NCBI GenBank assembly: GCA_022414725.1
Contig: JAJSRW010002071.1
Location: forward strand, 1-64,000
Source of the DNA: Microglena sp. YARC
Taxonomy: Eukaryota > Chlorophyta > Chlorophyceae > Chlamydomonadales > Chlamydomonadaceae
DNA length: 64,000 nt
Reading direction: 5' to 3'
Shown: positions 22,098 through 31,560 of the stretch, piece after piece
How positions within the stretch are numbered: the stretch's first letter is position 1
Layout of the letters: every line of letters starts with the position of its first letter
Made by a program: the position numbers and the translations under genes
Notes under the pieces: model-generated
The model's input: only the letters and a program-made list of their open reading frames with translations
Databases searched by the model: none
Told to the model about the DNA's origin: nothing

Positions 22098-22733
22098 TTA
22101 AAGTGGAATTGGGAGTTTTAAACGGGTAGATGTACCGTATTGCATGTACTTGTCCTTGTGACATTTGTACACATGGTTGGACATACGAGCAGATGCCACG
22201 GAGAGCTGACAATACGGACAGGGAATCTGGTTAGGGCCATGGTCGTCTTCGTGAAGAAGGAGTTGCCATTTGTGAATGTATGATGCACCACACGCATCAC
22301 ACACATGAGGACGATGGGTATCATGGTAAACCATATGGTGTTTCAACTCGGCATTAGTGACGAAACTCTTAGGGCAATGCTTACAGGGATAAGGTTTATA
22401 TTCTAGGTGTCGGTTCATATGATCTTTCAAACCACTCGGGGAAGCAAAACACTTGTGACATGTTTGACACTCTAGGGGGTTTACATGTTTTAACAGATGA
22501 ACCTTCAAGTCTGGGGCAGTCTGGAATATCTCATTGCAATGCTTGCAAGGATGACACTTGTGGGCTGTCAAATTACTCTTAGTAGTGAAACCTTTCTTAC
22601 AGGACTCACAAGACCAAGGTAATAGTCCAGTATGTAGCATGGTATGTCGTCGAAGAGTATACACAGTCTTGAATACTTTATTGCATTCATGGCAAACAAA
22701 CACGGGAACTACAGACATAGATGCAATTGACAT
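22098..22733 (-). CDS. C2H2 zinc-finger protein, seven fingers
   Basis: The 211-residue ORF starts MSIASMSVV and contains seven consecutive C2H2-type units. They begin at FVCHEC, WSCESC, HPCKHC, LECQTC, YPCKHC, HVCDAC and IPCPYC. Most have the C-x2-C-x12-H-x3-4-H spacing with the conserved Phe and Leu. The second finger ends H-x-C and merges into the third, and the last has a modified linker. The protein probably binds DNA in the nucleus, but the target is unknown. No introns are evident. It stands alone between repeats, so it could be a host regulatory gene or a captured one. Confidence 0.8.
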   Translation of the reverse strand: MSIASMSVVPVFVCHECNKVFKTVYTLRRHTMLHTGLLPWSCESCKKGFTTKSNLTAHKCHPCKHCNEIFQTAPDLKVHLLKHVNPLECQTCHKCFASPSGLKDHMNRHLEYKPYPCKHCPKSFVTNAELKHHMVYHDTHRPHVCDACGASYIHKWQLLLHEDDHGPNQIPCPYCQLSVASARMSNHVYKCHKDKYMQYGTSTRLKLPIPL

Positions 22734-22829
22734 ACTAACAAGCTTTAACTGGATTTCAATTAAGAAACTATTAGCCTTTAGATGAATTCAATTTTATTCA
22801 TTAATAAACGATAAGACAAGACACTAGGA

Positions 22830-23130
22830 CAATACCAGGACAATACCAGGACAATACCAGGACAATACCAGGATATTACCAGGACAATACCAGGATATTA
22901 CAAGGGAATATCAGGGGATATTTAGTGGGTATTTAGTTGAGATGTAGTTGGTATTTACTGGGTATTTAGTACTTATAACGGCTTTAATTGATTTGTATCT
23001 TATATTCAAATCCTTAACTGATTCCATTTTTATATCAATACACGACACTCGGTATTACAAGGGGATATCAGGACAATATCAGGACAATACTAGGGTGTTA
23101 CAAGGGTGTTACAAGGGTGTTACAAGGGGA
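22830..23130 (+). repeat. Short-period GGACAATACCA-type repeat
   Basis: The words CCAGGACAATA and GGATATTACC alternate with about a 14-bp period from 22,830 to 22,900. Related GGGTGTTACAA units follow near 23,090-23,130. It is non-coding. Confidence 0.8.
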
Positions 23131-23260
23131 ATTCTTCTGCTGGTTACATGCGAAATCATTATGGTGATATCATTGCAGATCAACAGGATTAGTATGATTT
23201 AATTTAGAGGATTCAGCAGTTGCATCAGAGAGTTGGTAGTTTCTGTTCCAAGCATTCACA

Positions 23261-23700
23261 GCGGACACAACAATTGACTGGAAGCCGAAACACAACTCAC
23301 TGCAAGCACGGCAAAAATCGTTACAAACTCCATGCAGACCCACTGCTTCGCAGGGACACACCAATTGACTCGAAGTCGAAACACAACTCACTGCAAGCAC
23401 TGTAGCAATCGATACAACTTCGCACAGACCCACAGCTTCGCAGGGACACACCAATTGACTCGAAGTCGAAACACAACTCACTGCAAGCACTGTAGCAATC
23501 GATACAACTTCGCGCAGACCCACAGCTTCGCAGGGACACACTTTTCGCAGGGATACACTTTACAGGAAGACATTTGAGATGTCACTGGCATCTTCGGCCA
23601 ACTCCGCGCAGACCACAACTTCGCAGGGACACACTTTCCGGAAGACATTTGAAATGTCAGTGACATCTTCGGCCAACTCCACGCAGACCACAAATTCGCA
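23261..23700 (+). repeat. 90-bp tandem repeat, 3 copies, plus derived units
   Basis: CAGGGACACACCAATTGACT recurs at 23,351 and 23,441, with a variant at 23,261, a 90-bp period. From 23,530 a second pair of units (GACATTTGARATGTCA ... GCAGACCACAA) repeats with about a 69-bp spacing. ORFs across the array are repeat artefacts. Confidence 0.85.
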
Positions 23701-23807
23701 GGGACATATCAAATTCTCGCACTCTTCGCAATATCGTTATCCACTTTCATTATCTTCGCAATATCGTTCTCTTCTTTCCTAATCTTTCCAACAGCTTATC
23801 CTCTTCC

Positions 23808-23830
23808 AACTCTCTCTCTCTCTCTCCCTC

Positions 23831-23922
<92 letters not shown>

Positions 23923-23936
23923 TCTCTCTCTCTTCT
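23808..23936 (+). repeat. (CT)n microsatellite
   Basis: About 125 bp of nearly pure CT dinucleotides ends 8 bp before the ATG of the SET-domain gene, so it forms most of that gene's leader or core promoter region. It may act as a pyrimidine-rich initiator. Confidence 0.95.
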
Positions 23937-23943
23937 ATTCATC

Positions 23944-24789
23944 ATGAGGACTCACCGTGCTTGCCTTGCACCTAAATTCATGACGATCAAGAATATGACT
24001 ATGTCTACGCTCTCCAGTCATGAGGAGATCTTGGAAATGTCCAGAGGACTCTGTGCGACTCCTGCAGCGGATGTATTCTCGGGGCAGTCCGGGATTCACG
24101 CTGGCAACAGAGGATGCTTTGCAGCCAATGCCTACGCAGCAGGGGATATCATCGGCACCATCAAGGGGGTCATCGTGCCTGGAGGATTTCAGCAGTCTGA
24201 TTACTGCAGACACATGTCCTTGATCGCGGGAGAGGATTCCAAGATGGTTTGTTGCGTAGCAACATCTGATTGTCCTACTCAGTGGATCAATCAGAGCACG
24301 GACACATTCCCAGCCAACGCGGAGATCGACTGGATGCGGTGTACTGGCTTACCTTGCCTAGTGGCCATCCGCGACATCAAAGAGAAGGAGGAGATAGCTT
24401 CCGAGTTCAGCTGGACGGTGGACGATGCAACGATCCCTCAACAAGAGGACCTGACTAGGGATGAGGTAGAAGCCTTGTGGAAGCCGTATCTTCACCAGCA
24501 CTCACTGGGAGTAGCGGTGCTACACTTAGATGCATACCCCCCTACTTTGTCTGCTGATGACATTGCTGAGGCGGACTCGGTGGCTACAAGGTTCAAAGCA
24601 GAGTCAGTGCTTATTGGAGCTGCTTTTGAAGCAGCTATATCAGCAGAGACTGCAGCAGCAGTCAACCTTCAGAACACCTTGGCAATCTTTGCTCAAACTG
24701 GTGTAGATCCTGATGCTGGTGGACCCTCTGATCCTGGTGGACCTTCTGATGCTGGTGGACCTCCTCCTCCTAAGCGAGCTCGCAAATGA
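23944..24789 (+). CDS. SET-domain protein (putative lysine methyltransferase)
   Basis: The protein is 281 residues long. Residues 49-76 (SGIHAGNRGCFA then AAGDIIGTIKG) match the N-terminal SET motif. Residues 113-128 (WINQSTDTFPANAEID) match the N-H-x-x-x-P-N cofactor-binding loop, with His replaced by Gln. Residues 140-156 (VAIRDIKEKEEIASEFSW) match the final G-E-E-L-x-x-x-Y motif in a degenerate form. SET proteins transfer methyl groups from S-adenosylmethionine to lysine, often on histones. The altered motif residues leave activity uncertain. The C-terminus is Gly/Pro-rich and ends PPPPKRARK, a likely nuclear localisation signal. The ATG at 23944 directly follows a CT microsatellite. It could be host or virus-derived. 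Confidence 0.6.
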   Translation: MRTHRACLAPKFMTIKNMTMSTLSSHEEILEMSRGLCATPAADVFSGQSGIHAGNRGCFAANAYAAGDIIGTIKGVIVPGGFQQSDYCRHMSLIAGEDSKMVCCVATSDCPTQWINQSTDTFPANAEIDWMRCTGLPCLVAIRDIKEKEEIASEFSWTVDDATIPQQEDLTRDEVEALWKPYLHQHSLGVAVLHLDAYPPTLSADDIAEADSVATRFKAESVLIGAAFEAAISAETAAAVNLQNTLAIFAQTGVDPDAGGPSDPGGPSDAGGPPPPKRARK

Positions 24790-25190
24790 TGCCTAGGTAA
24801 ATGTTTTTTCTGTTTGGGGGGGGGGGGGGCATGCAATGTGAAGGCATTATTACACACACATACACACACTCTTCCATTTTGCAATGTTAGTATCAAACAG
24901 ACATAACATGACACTATAATCACAAAAACTGTTAAGTTCATACAAATTTCACTAACAACCATCTATCTTTTCACATGCAGATCAAGGATGCCATCAAGCC
25001 ATCGCCAGTCGCCACTTGTGATCCTTTGGATTACATGCAGCAGCTTCTAGACAGCTTCATGTGTGCTTTTTGACTGTGCATTGGATGTCTTGGCTTTTTG
25101 ACTGTGCATTGGATGTCTTGGCTTTTTGACTGTGCATTGGATGTCTGAAACACATGCTTGACTCGGGTAAAGCACACACACAAACAGGGA
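24790..25190. other. Spacer between SET gene and minisatellite
   Basis: The stretch has a G12 homopolymer near 24,818, a short (CA)n-like run near 24,853, and three copies of a 30-bp unit (TTTTTGACTGTGCATTGGA) at 25,068-25,145. No gene is seen. Confidence 0.6.
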
Positions 25191-26200
25191 CTGTTCTAGG
25201 TTACATGCAGTAGCTTTTAGGTAACATGCAGTAGCTTTTAGGTTACATGCAGTAGCTTTTAGGTTACATGCAGTAGCTTTTAGGTTACATGCAGTAGCGT
25301 TTAGGTTACATACAGTAGCTTTCTCGTTCATTGTGCTTTTAGGTTACATGCAGTAGCTTTTAGGTTACATGCAGTAGCTTTTAGGTTACATGCAGTAGCT
25401 TTTAGGTTACATGCAGTAGCTTTTAGGTTACATGCAGTAGCTTTTAGGTTACATGCAGTAGCTTTTAGGTTACATGCAGTAGCTTTTAGGTTACATGCAG
25501 TAGCTTTTAGGTTACATGCAGTAGCTTTTAGGTTACATACAGTAGCTTTCTCGTTCATTGTGCTTATAGGTTACATGCAGTAGCTTTTAGGTTACATGCA
25601 GTAGCTTTTAGGTGACATGCAGTAGCTTTTAGGTTACATGCAGTAGCTTTTAGGCAACTTAATTGTGCCTTTTGAAGCTGAATGTGAACAGATTTATGAC
25701 TCGGGTAAATAATCTGACACTAAAATAGGATGTCCTAGGTCACATGCAGTAGCTTTTAGGTCACATGCAGTAGCTTTTAGGTTACATGCAGTAGCTTTTA
25801 GGTTACATGCAGTAGCTTTTAGGTTACATACAGTAGCTTATAGGTAACATGCAGTAGCTTAAAGACAACTTCATTGTGCCTTTTGAAGCTGAATGTGAAC
25901 ACAGTTATGACTCGGGTAAAGACTCAGACACTAAATAGGCTGTTATAGGTTACATGCAGTAGCTTTTAGGCAACTTCATTGTGCCTTTTGAAGCTGAATG
26001 TGAACAGAGTTATGACTCGGGTAAAGACTTTGACACTAAAAAAGGCTGTTATAGGTTACATACAGTAGCTTCTAGACAACTTCATTGTGCCTTTTGAAGC
26101 TGAATGTGAACAGAGTTATGACTCGGGTAAATTCCCGGACACTAAATAGGCTGTTTTAGGTAATGTTAAGCAGCTTATAGGCAACTTCATTGTGCCTTTT
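25190..26200 (+). repeat. 21-bp minisatellite with higher-order units
   Basis: A 21-bp unit containing AGGTTACATGCAGTAGC followed by T4 recurs dozens of times. From 25,650 onward it is interspersed with a longer unit (ACTTCATTGTGCCTTTTGAA, GCTGAATGTGAAC, ATGACTCGGGTAAA) that appears four to five times. It ends where the AT-rich viral-type DNA starts. Minus-strand ORFs with repeated ATACNLK are artefacts. Confidence 0.95.
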
Positions 26201-26666
26201 GATACTAATGCGAACTAGTATTTTAATATACAATTCAGACAAAAAACGCAAAAAGACGTTCACAAATATGTAACATGGGTAGACAAAAAACATGCCTTTT
26301 CAATAGTATACATTATTAGTATGATATCACTTAGATTGATATCATAGTTGAGATTTGTTGAGTTTTAGTATTTGACCTTTTTATATCAGTTTCCATTTTT
26401 TTCGATACTATATTTTTTCTTTATTTCCTTCCAAGCGATGTGTTTGACGAGTACCCAAAAACTATCTCTATCCTCTTTGCTTCTGTCTTTGAGATGTTTG
26501 TATAATTCGTAATAATAAAAACTTTTTTTTTTTGTTTTTTTTTTGTTCTTCCATGAAGATTCTTCACTATACTTGAGTATACATTAATAGATTCTTCACT
26601 ATATCTTGTATGATATCAAATGTTCTTTGTCAAATCAACGATATATGTCACATACATATCCAATAA
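26201..26666. other. AT-rich junction region
   Basis: No gene is seen. The DNA switches from minisatellite to AT-rich sequence, with T-rich homopolymers at 26,520-26,548 that read A-rich on the minus strand, downstream of the helicase stop. A short direct repeat (AGATTCTTCACTATA) occurs near 26,567 and 26,590. This is the likely boundary between repeat-rich host DNA and the viral block. Confidence 0.5.
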
Positions 26667-28370
26667 CTACTGGGACAATTCACGGATTAGTGATTCCAAA
26701 ATGTCATAACGAGACAAAGAAACATCTACACACTTGTTTAGATACACAGAGGTACCTATTATTGTCAAATGGGTCTTTGCTCGAGTTATAGCGGTATACA
26801 ATAAGTTCTTATTCAACATTATATAAGGAGACTTATACAACACAAGCAAGACATTATCGTACTCATCACCCTGGGACTTATGGATAGTTATACAATATCC
26901 GTACTTTATATTGTCAGAGCGAAGAAGGATCTTATTCTTAGATTTATCCAATTTCTCAATCTCCACAATACTATCATCTCTATATACACAAAAACGACCA
27001 AACTCGCCATTCAACATTGATTTGTCAATATCCACAACACCAGAGTCATTCTTTGAATACAAATTTGAAACACACATGATATCCTCACCGCTTTCAAACA
27101 CAGGATCACTAGTATTATACTCATCCAAGTGAATATCAGCATTCAACATATCAACAACACTGTTATTAGGAGCCATTATCTTAGTCTTACACTTATTTTT
27201 ATTAGCACGGTAAAAATCCAATACGTGCTGCCGGATATCAGCTTCATCAGTCGAGTGGATGAATTTGACAGAATCATTATTCAAATCGACATCAGTCAAA
27301 TACACACCATCAAAAACCTTCTTAGCTATCACGGGAATAAAACTACCAGGTCCCTGGCGATACAAATGAGTCAGGTGGACGTGAGGAATAGAACCAGATC
27401 GAACAAGAGATCCCAACAAATCACCATAGCTCACACTAGGTAACTGGTTACTATCACCTATCAACACAATCATACACTCAGAGGGACAGGCCTTGATGAA
27501 TCTATAGAACAAATCTATATCAACCATAGACACCTCGTCCAATATGATTAGAGAAGCTTCAAGAGGATTCTTCTCCCCACGCAAGAATTTGAAACTGTTG
27601 CCATCGAACTGAGGACACAAGAGACGGTGGATTGTTTTGGCGTTCCTACCCATCTTAATAGCACTCTTGCCAGTAGGCGAGGCCATCTCATAGGATATCA
27701 TCTCCTCTTCTGCTATATACTCTATGCATTTGACCACAGAAGTCTTTCCAGTTCCAGGAAGACCAGTCAAAACAAAGATACCGGAAGTAGATACAAACAC
27801 AGAACGCACAGCATTCTTCTGCTCTATGTTCAGAGTTAAAGAATTCTCAGACTCGAAAGAACATATATAGGAGTCGACACAGAAACTATATCGGGTTTCA
27901 TCGCCATTACAAGATGTAACTCTATCATTCACACGAACAGCAATACACCTCTCTACATGATACAGCCATTTGAACATGGTTCTCCCATCATATATATAGT
28001 AAGAGTCATTGCCATTCAACTCATTCATGATGTCATCACGAGAAAACACTAATTTGAGATCGGGCAAAAGATTCTTACCCATCAATACAACGTTTTCGAC
28101 CAACAAGGACACTGGATAACAAGTATGCCCCTGACTCATAGTATAGTACAAGGAGTTACTTATCACACCATTCAGGTGACATTGTTGACACACACTATAT
28201 GCTTCGCCAAACATATATATGGCTAAAAATGTTTTACTACACTCACGGTTACAATTAGACAGAGACAGGTACTCATACGGGTTTTGGCGGAATCTCTCAT
28301 AAGAATACCCAAGGGTATCGACTATCTTCTTGATACATCTGATGAAGACATAGTCTTCAACAAAAACCAT
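26667..28370 (-). pseudogene. RecD-like SF1B helicase, main part
   Basis: The 567-codon frame has the full SF1 helicase motif set. These are Walker A GLPGTGKT (203-210), motif Ia SPTGKSA (231-237), DE in ILDEVSM (278-279), motif III GDSNQLPSV (305-313), LYRQ (336-339), TIHKSQGDEYDNV, and motif VI LLYTAITRAK near the C-terminus. These identify a RecD/RecD2-like 5'-3' DNA helicase, common in giant viruses. The ATG at 28370 sits inside a T9 run and is probably not the true start: the upstream frame (28861-28322) continues the protein and overlaps by 49 bp. A one-base change in the homopolymer therefore splits the gene. It ends close to the left edge of the viral block. Confidence 0.8.
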
Positions 28371-28861
28371 TTTTTTTTATACAACACATCGGTCTTCAAT
28401 GTATATATATAATTCATCCTAACGTACAATCTTTTGTACTCATATATGATACCACGGATCAATGCACTATCATATTTAATATCCAACAAAGAATCCAGGA
28501 TGAAAGCAAAACTACTAGTGACCTTGGTCATAGATTTTATACACAGATGAAGACTAGGAGGACAAAGAGATATTAGGTATTTGCTAAAGGATTTGGTGAA
28601 GTCAGAACACACACAAAGGGTAGTGTCCACGGAGATGTTTCGAATTGTACTAGAGCCGTCCATACAGGAAAAAGACACACTCATGCCCTTGAAAAAGACA
28701 CACTTCTTTCTACACACAGATTCTAATAGAGGCAAGTCAGGGGAAAACATTTGCCTATCATTATCATAGTAAGAGAACTTTTTGCCTTTCACAGTTAAGA
28801 TATAACGAGACTTTGTCTCGACGACACTTGTTATATGGCCGTTCATCATAATACACAACAA
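28322..28861 (-). pseudogene. N-terminal part of the split RecD-like helicase
   Basis: This 179-codon frame starts MLCIMMNGHITSVVETKSRY. An N-terminal OB-like strand set (GHITSVVETKSRYILTVKGKKF) followed by helices is what precedes the ATPase core in RecD2-type helicases. It runs into the helicase frame across the nine-base A/T homopolymer at 28,370-28,378, consistent with one gene of about 740 codons broken by an indel or a sequencing error. It is divergent from the F-box-like gene at 29,097 across a 235-bp AT-rich promoter region. Confidence 0.6.
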
Positions 28862-29096
28862 TTACATACATAAATACTCACACTTATATCATTTTTTTAC
28901 ACAAACAAATCATACAAATCAGCGCGAGCTCACTCTCTTAGACACATACAGATTTGAGATCAACGACTTAAGTACACTCGGACTAGGGAAATTATGTTAC
29001 ATTATATACAGAGTCCCCAAAAAGTCATATTGTATGTGTTAATACGCGATTATACAACTTTTTTACACAAATTATAATATTTATATATATATACAC

Positions 29097-29528
29097 ATGT
29101 CTCCAAGACAACAAAGACAACTTCCATCAGAAATTTTAGAAAAAATTGGATCTCATTCGGATCTTATTACTGCACAAAATATTGCCATGGCGTTACCTTT
29201 ACCAGAATTAAGGAAAAATCTGAATATCATAAAAAATAAAATTAAAGAACTACAAGATAGAAGAGGGCAAATTACGAGGTCTACGGAAGGAAATCCTAGA
29301 GATGAAGATATGTACACGTATGCAATGTTATTTAATGAATTTGATGCAATATCAACAATGCTTAAAAATATGAGACAACAAGACATAAACTCAATTTTAA
29401 AGTCAAAAATATCAGACTACCAGGAACCAGTTACATATGAACAAACAGACTACGACAATTATTTCAATAAATCACCGTCACCACCAAATAAATCGCCATC
29501 GTCACAAATAAAATCATCGACTAGATAA
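29097..29528 (+). CDS. F-box-like small protein
   Basis: The 143-residue protein has N-terminal LPSEILEKIGSHSDLITAQNIAMAL (residues 9-33), which fits the first helices of an F-box. F-box proteins recruit substrates to SCF ubiquitin ligases and are abundant in giant viruses. The middle is a Lys-rich coiled-coil-like segment (LNIIKNKIKELQDRR). The C-terminus is a low-complexity Ser/Pro/Lys tail with three repeats of a NKSPSP-type motif. The frame is intact, with its ATG in an AT-rich leader. Confidence 0.6.
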   Translation: MSPRQQRQLPSEILEKIGSHSDLITAQNIAMALPLPELRKNLNIIKNKIKELQDRRGQITRSTEGNPRDEDMYTYAMLFNEFDAISTMLKNMRQQDINSILKSKISDYQEPVTYEQTDYDNYFNKSPSPPNKSPSSQIKSSTR

Positions 29529-29795
29529 TTTTATTTATGTATCCATCGAATATAAATTGATTCCATGGATAACTTATAACAAGTCATTTTTGTTATAGTG
29601 AATTACGCGGAGTCACAGGAATATTACATAGGTAATATAGGGAGGTTTCAGAACGGAATTAGAGAGAGACAATAGACTTACTTCTAGCCTGGAACAGGTG
29701 GAACAGATGGAACACAGTGTATTCTGAACACATACATGCTGAATCCGGAAAAAACCCATAAAGAAAAGGACTGTGTACATGGATAGCAATACCAG

Positions 29796-30041
29796 ATGGC
29801 AGCAGACAAAGAAGAAATAAACATTGCATTAGTAACACACGCATCAGTTGCAGATTGTTTAGGAGTTCAAGAACTCATCCGATTGGGTGCAGATGTGAAG
29901 TACAAACATGGTCTGGGGTTGCTCCTCGCTGCAGCAAAGGGACATTCATACATCATCAAGATTTTTGTGAGCGCGGGGGTGGATGATCCACACACATTGA
30001 ATCTTGCATCCAGAATTGCTCTGGTCAACAAGCATTTTTGA
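29796..30041 (+). CDS. Short ankyrin-repeat protein
   Basis: The 81-residue protein MAADKEEINIALV... contains one clear ankyrin-like unit (GVQELIRLGADVKYKHGLGLLLAAAKGHSYIIKIFVSAG). It is distantly similar to the longer ankyrin protein encoded at 51,090-51,710. One and a half repeats is short for a stable ankyrin domain, so it may be a truncated family member. It is followed within 190 bp by the T5orf172-type gene on the same strand. Confidence 0.55.
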   Translation: MAADKEEINIALVTHASVADCLGVQELIRLGADVKYKHGLGLLLAAAKGHSYIIKIFVSAGVDDPHTLNLASRIALVNKHF

Positions 30042-30149
30042 AGACGCAGTATATTTGCTTGCGTGGGCCGATATGTATGCATCAGGGCGTATTACCACGA
30101 ATCACAATGCGATTACAGCAGACAATACATAAGTACGCGAGCTCCCAAA

Positions 30150-30227
30150 AACATGTGCAATATTAAAAGATTTATATTTAAAAAATCGAAGCGTACAAAC
30201 AAACAACAAACACACAACAACACAACA
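30150..30227 (+). promoter_or_regulatory. Promoter and leader shared with 55.2 kb
   Basis: The sequence upstream of the T5orf172 gene (CAATATTAAAA, then TTTAAAAAATCGA at 30,177-30,189, then GCGTACAAACAA and a CAA-rich leader) is nearly duplicated at 55,196-55,263. TTTAAAAAATCGA also precedes the gene at 63,336. The A/C-rich leader resembles those of the AAAATTGA-class genes. Confidence 0.6.
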
Positions 30228-31214
30228 ATGAACTTCGATGGGGAATATGTCTATGTCATCGAGGAGAGGGAATTTGTAAAAACAGGAGAATTTATCTACA
30301 AAGTAGGAAGAAGTGCGCGAATTATCAAAAGAATGGCAGAATACCCGGTTGGGTCCCATGTACATATGGTAGCCAAAGTAAACGATGCAGTCAAAGCAGA
30401 AAAGGAAATTTTGCAACAACTAAAAAAATACAACACAATCATACAACGAAAAGATGTCGGGACAGAATACTTCCAAGGAGACATATGTACGATCATTACA
30501 GTCATATCACAAGTGGTCATTATGCTTCAAGGAGACTACGAGGATATACCGTTACAAGGCGATGTATTCGACAATGACATTGAAGCAGAGGAGATCAATA
30601 CTGATACGTGTATAAGTGACACAGATGTCGTGGAGACACATGTCAAAGGTTCTGACGATATGGTGGATACGATACAAGATGATACAAACGCGAAAGAGAG
30701 CTATGTTGATCCTATTGTACTCGTTCACAAGTACATTTCCAACATCAAAAGCGAATTACAAGGGACCTCAATATCTGCTATAGAGTTCTACGAAACTATG
30801 CTGGAAACAATCAATCTACCACGTAATTTCAAATATAATAGTTTTACAACAGTCCTCAAGAAACACAAGCTTGGGGAAAATGACACTGTATGTGGACCTA
30901 TGATCATATTCCCGGATGAGACTGAAGAAACTAACCAACCTTTTACTGAAAAAAACAAAAAAAAGAGTATGATAGATTTTGTTAACAAACATATTGTCAA
31001 AGAGAATGGATCATATTTCACTCTAAAGCAAGCTAAACAGGCTTTTATTGCAAGTGAAAGTTTCAACGGTAAAGTATTGTCATTGAAAAATGACTTGCAA
31101 GAAGTCTTGAAATGTGTATGTCTGGACCAGAAAAAGATTAAAAGGAAAGTTGAAAAGAATGTATTCATTGGATACAAAGTAGTTCCTGGTGTATTTGACA
31201 AAGATGATTATTAA
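30228..31214 (+). CDS. T5orf172/GIY-YIG-like domain protein
   Basis: The start is the ATG at 30228 (MNFDGEYVYVIEE), preferred because a conserved leader ends there. The product is 328 residues. The N-terminal ~95 residues (YVYVIEE, IYKVGRS, a central Arg/Glu helix AEKEILQQLKK, then TEYFQGD) match the T5orf172 type of GIY-YIG-like domain, found in many giant-virus and phage proteins and thought to be nuclease-like. The middle is acidic and linker-like. The C-terminal ~70 residues (FVNKHIVKENGSYFTLKQAKQAF ... VFIGYKVV) form a second domain, probably nucleic-acid binding, seen at the ends of several viral proteins. The frame is intact. Confidence 0.65.
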   Translation: MNFDGEYVYVIEEREFVKTGEFIYKVGRSARIIKRMAEYPVGSHVHMVAKVNDAVKAEKEILQQLKKYNTIIQRKDVGTEYFQGDICTIITVISQVVIMLQGDYEDIPLQGDVFDNDIEAEEINTDTCISDTDVVETHVKGSDDMVDTIQDDTNAKESYVDPIVLVHKYISNIKSELQGTSISAIEFYETMLETINLPRNFKYNSFTTVLKKHKLGENDTVCGPMIIFPDETEETNQPFTEKNKKKSMIDFVNKHIVKENGSYFTLKQAKQAFIASESFNGKVLSLKNDLQEVLKCVCLDQKKIKRKVEKNVFIGYKVVPGVFDKDDY

Positions 31215-31560
31215 ATACAAACGTAATAGCGGTTTCATTTGTAAAAGGACATTATTCGTTATAATTGAACTGGAAACCTGGTACCATTTTATGGTTTCAT
31301 TTGTAAAAGGACATTATTCGTTATAATTACATTTGAACCTCTAAACTGTAAATACTGAGCTTGTCGTATATGTTTTATTGTTATTGTATTTATTTATTAT
31401 TTTTTCTATATAGTTTTGAAGTTTCTAATGTTTCATTGATATAAGTATAGGTTATTGTCTTATAAATACTAAAACCCCTAAGATTTAAGTCCAGTAACAC
31501 GAGGTATCAATAAAAATATTTATACGTATATTTTACAACAAATGATGAAACCGGATAAAT
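31215..31560. repeat. Convergent intergenic region with direct repeat
   Basis: Two copies of a 34-bp unit beginning GTTTCATTTGTAAAAGGACA lie at about 31,229 and 31,290, spaced 61 bp apart. They sit between the converging 3' ends of the T5orf172 gene and the D5 gene. The rest is AT-rich with no gene. Confidence 0.8.

Noticed and set aside
25190..26200. Telomere-like TTTTAGG repeats or a CRISPR array
   Set aside because: TTTTAGG is only part of a 21-bp unit. There is no simple telomere repeat and no unique spacers.
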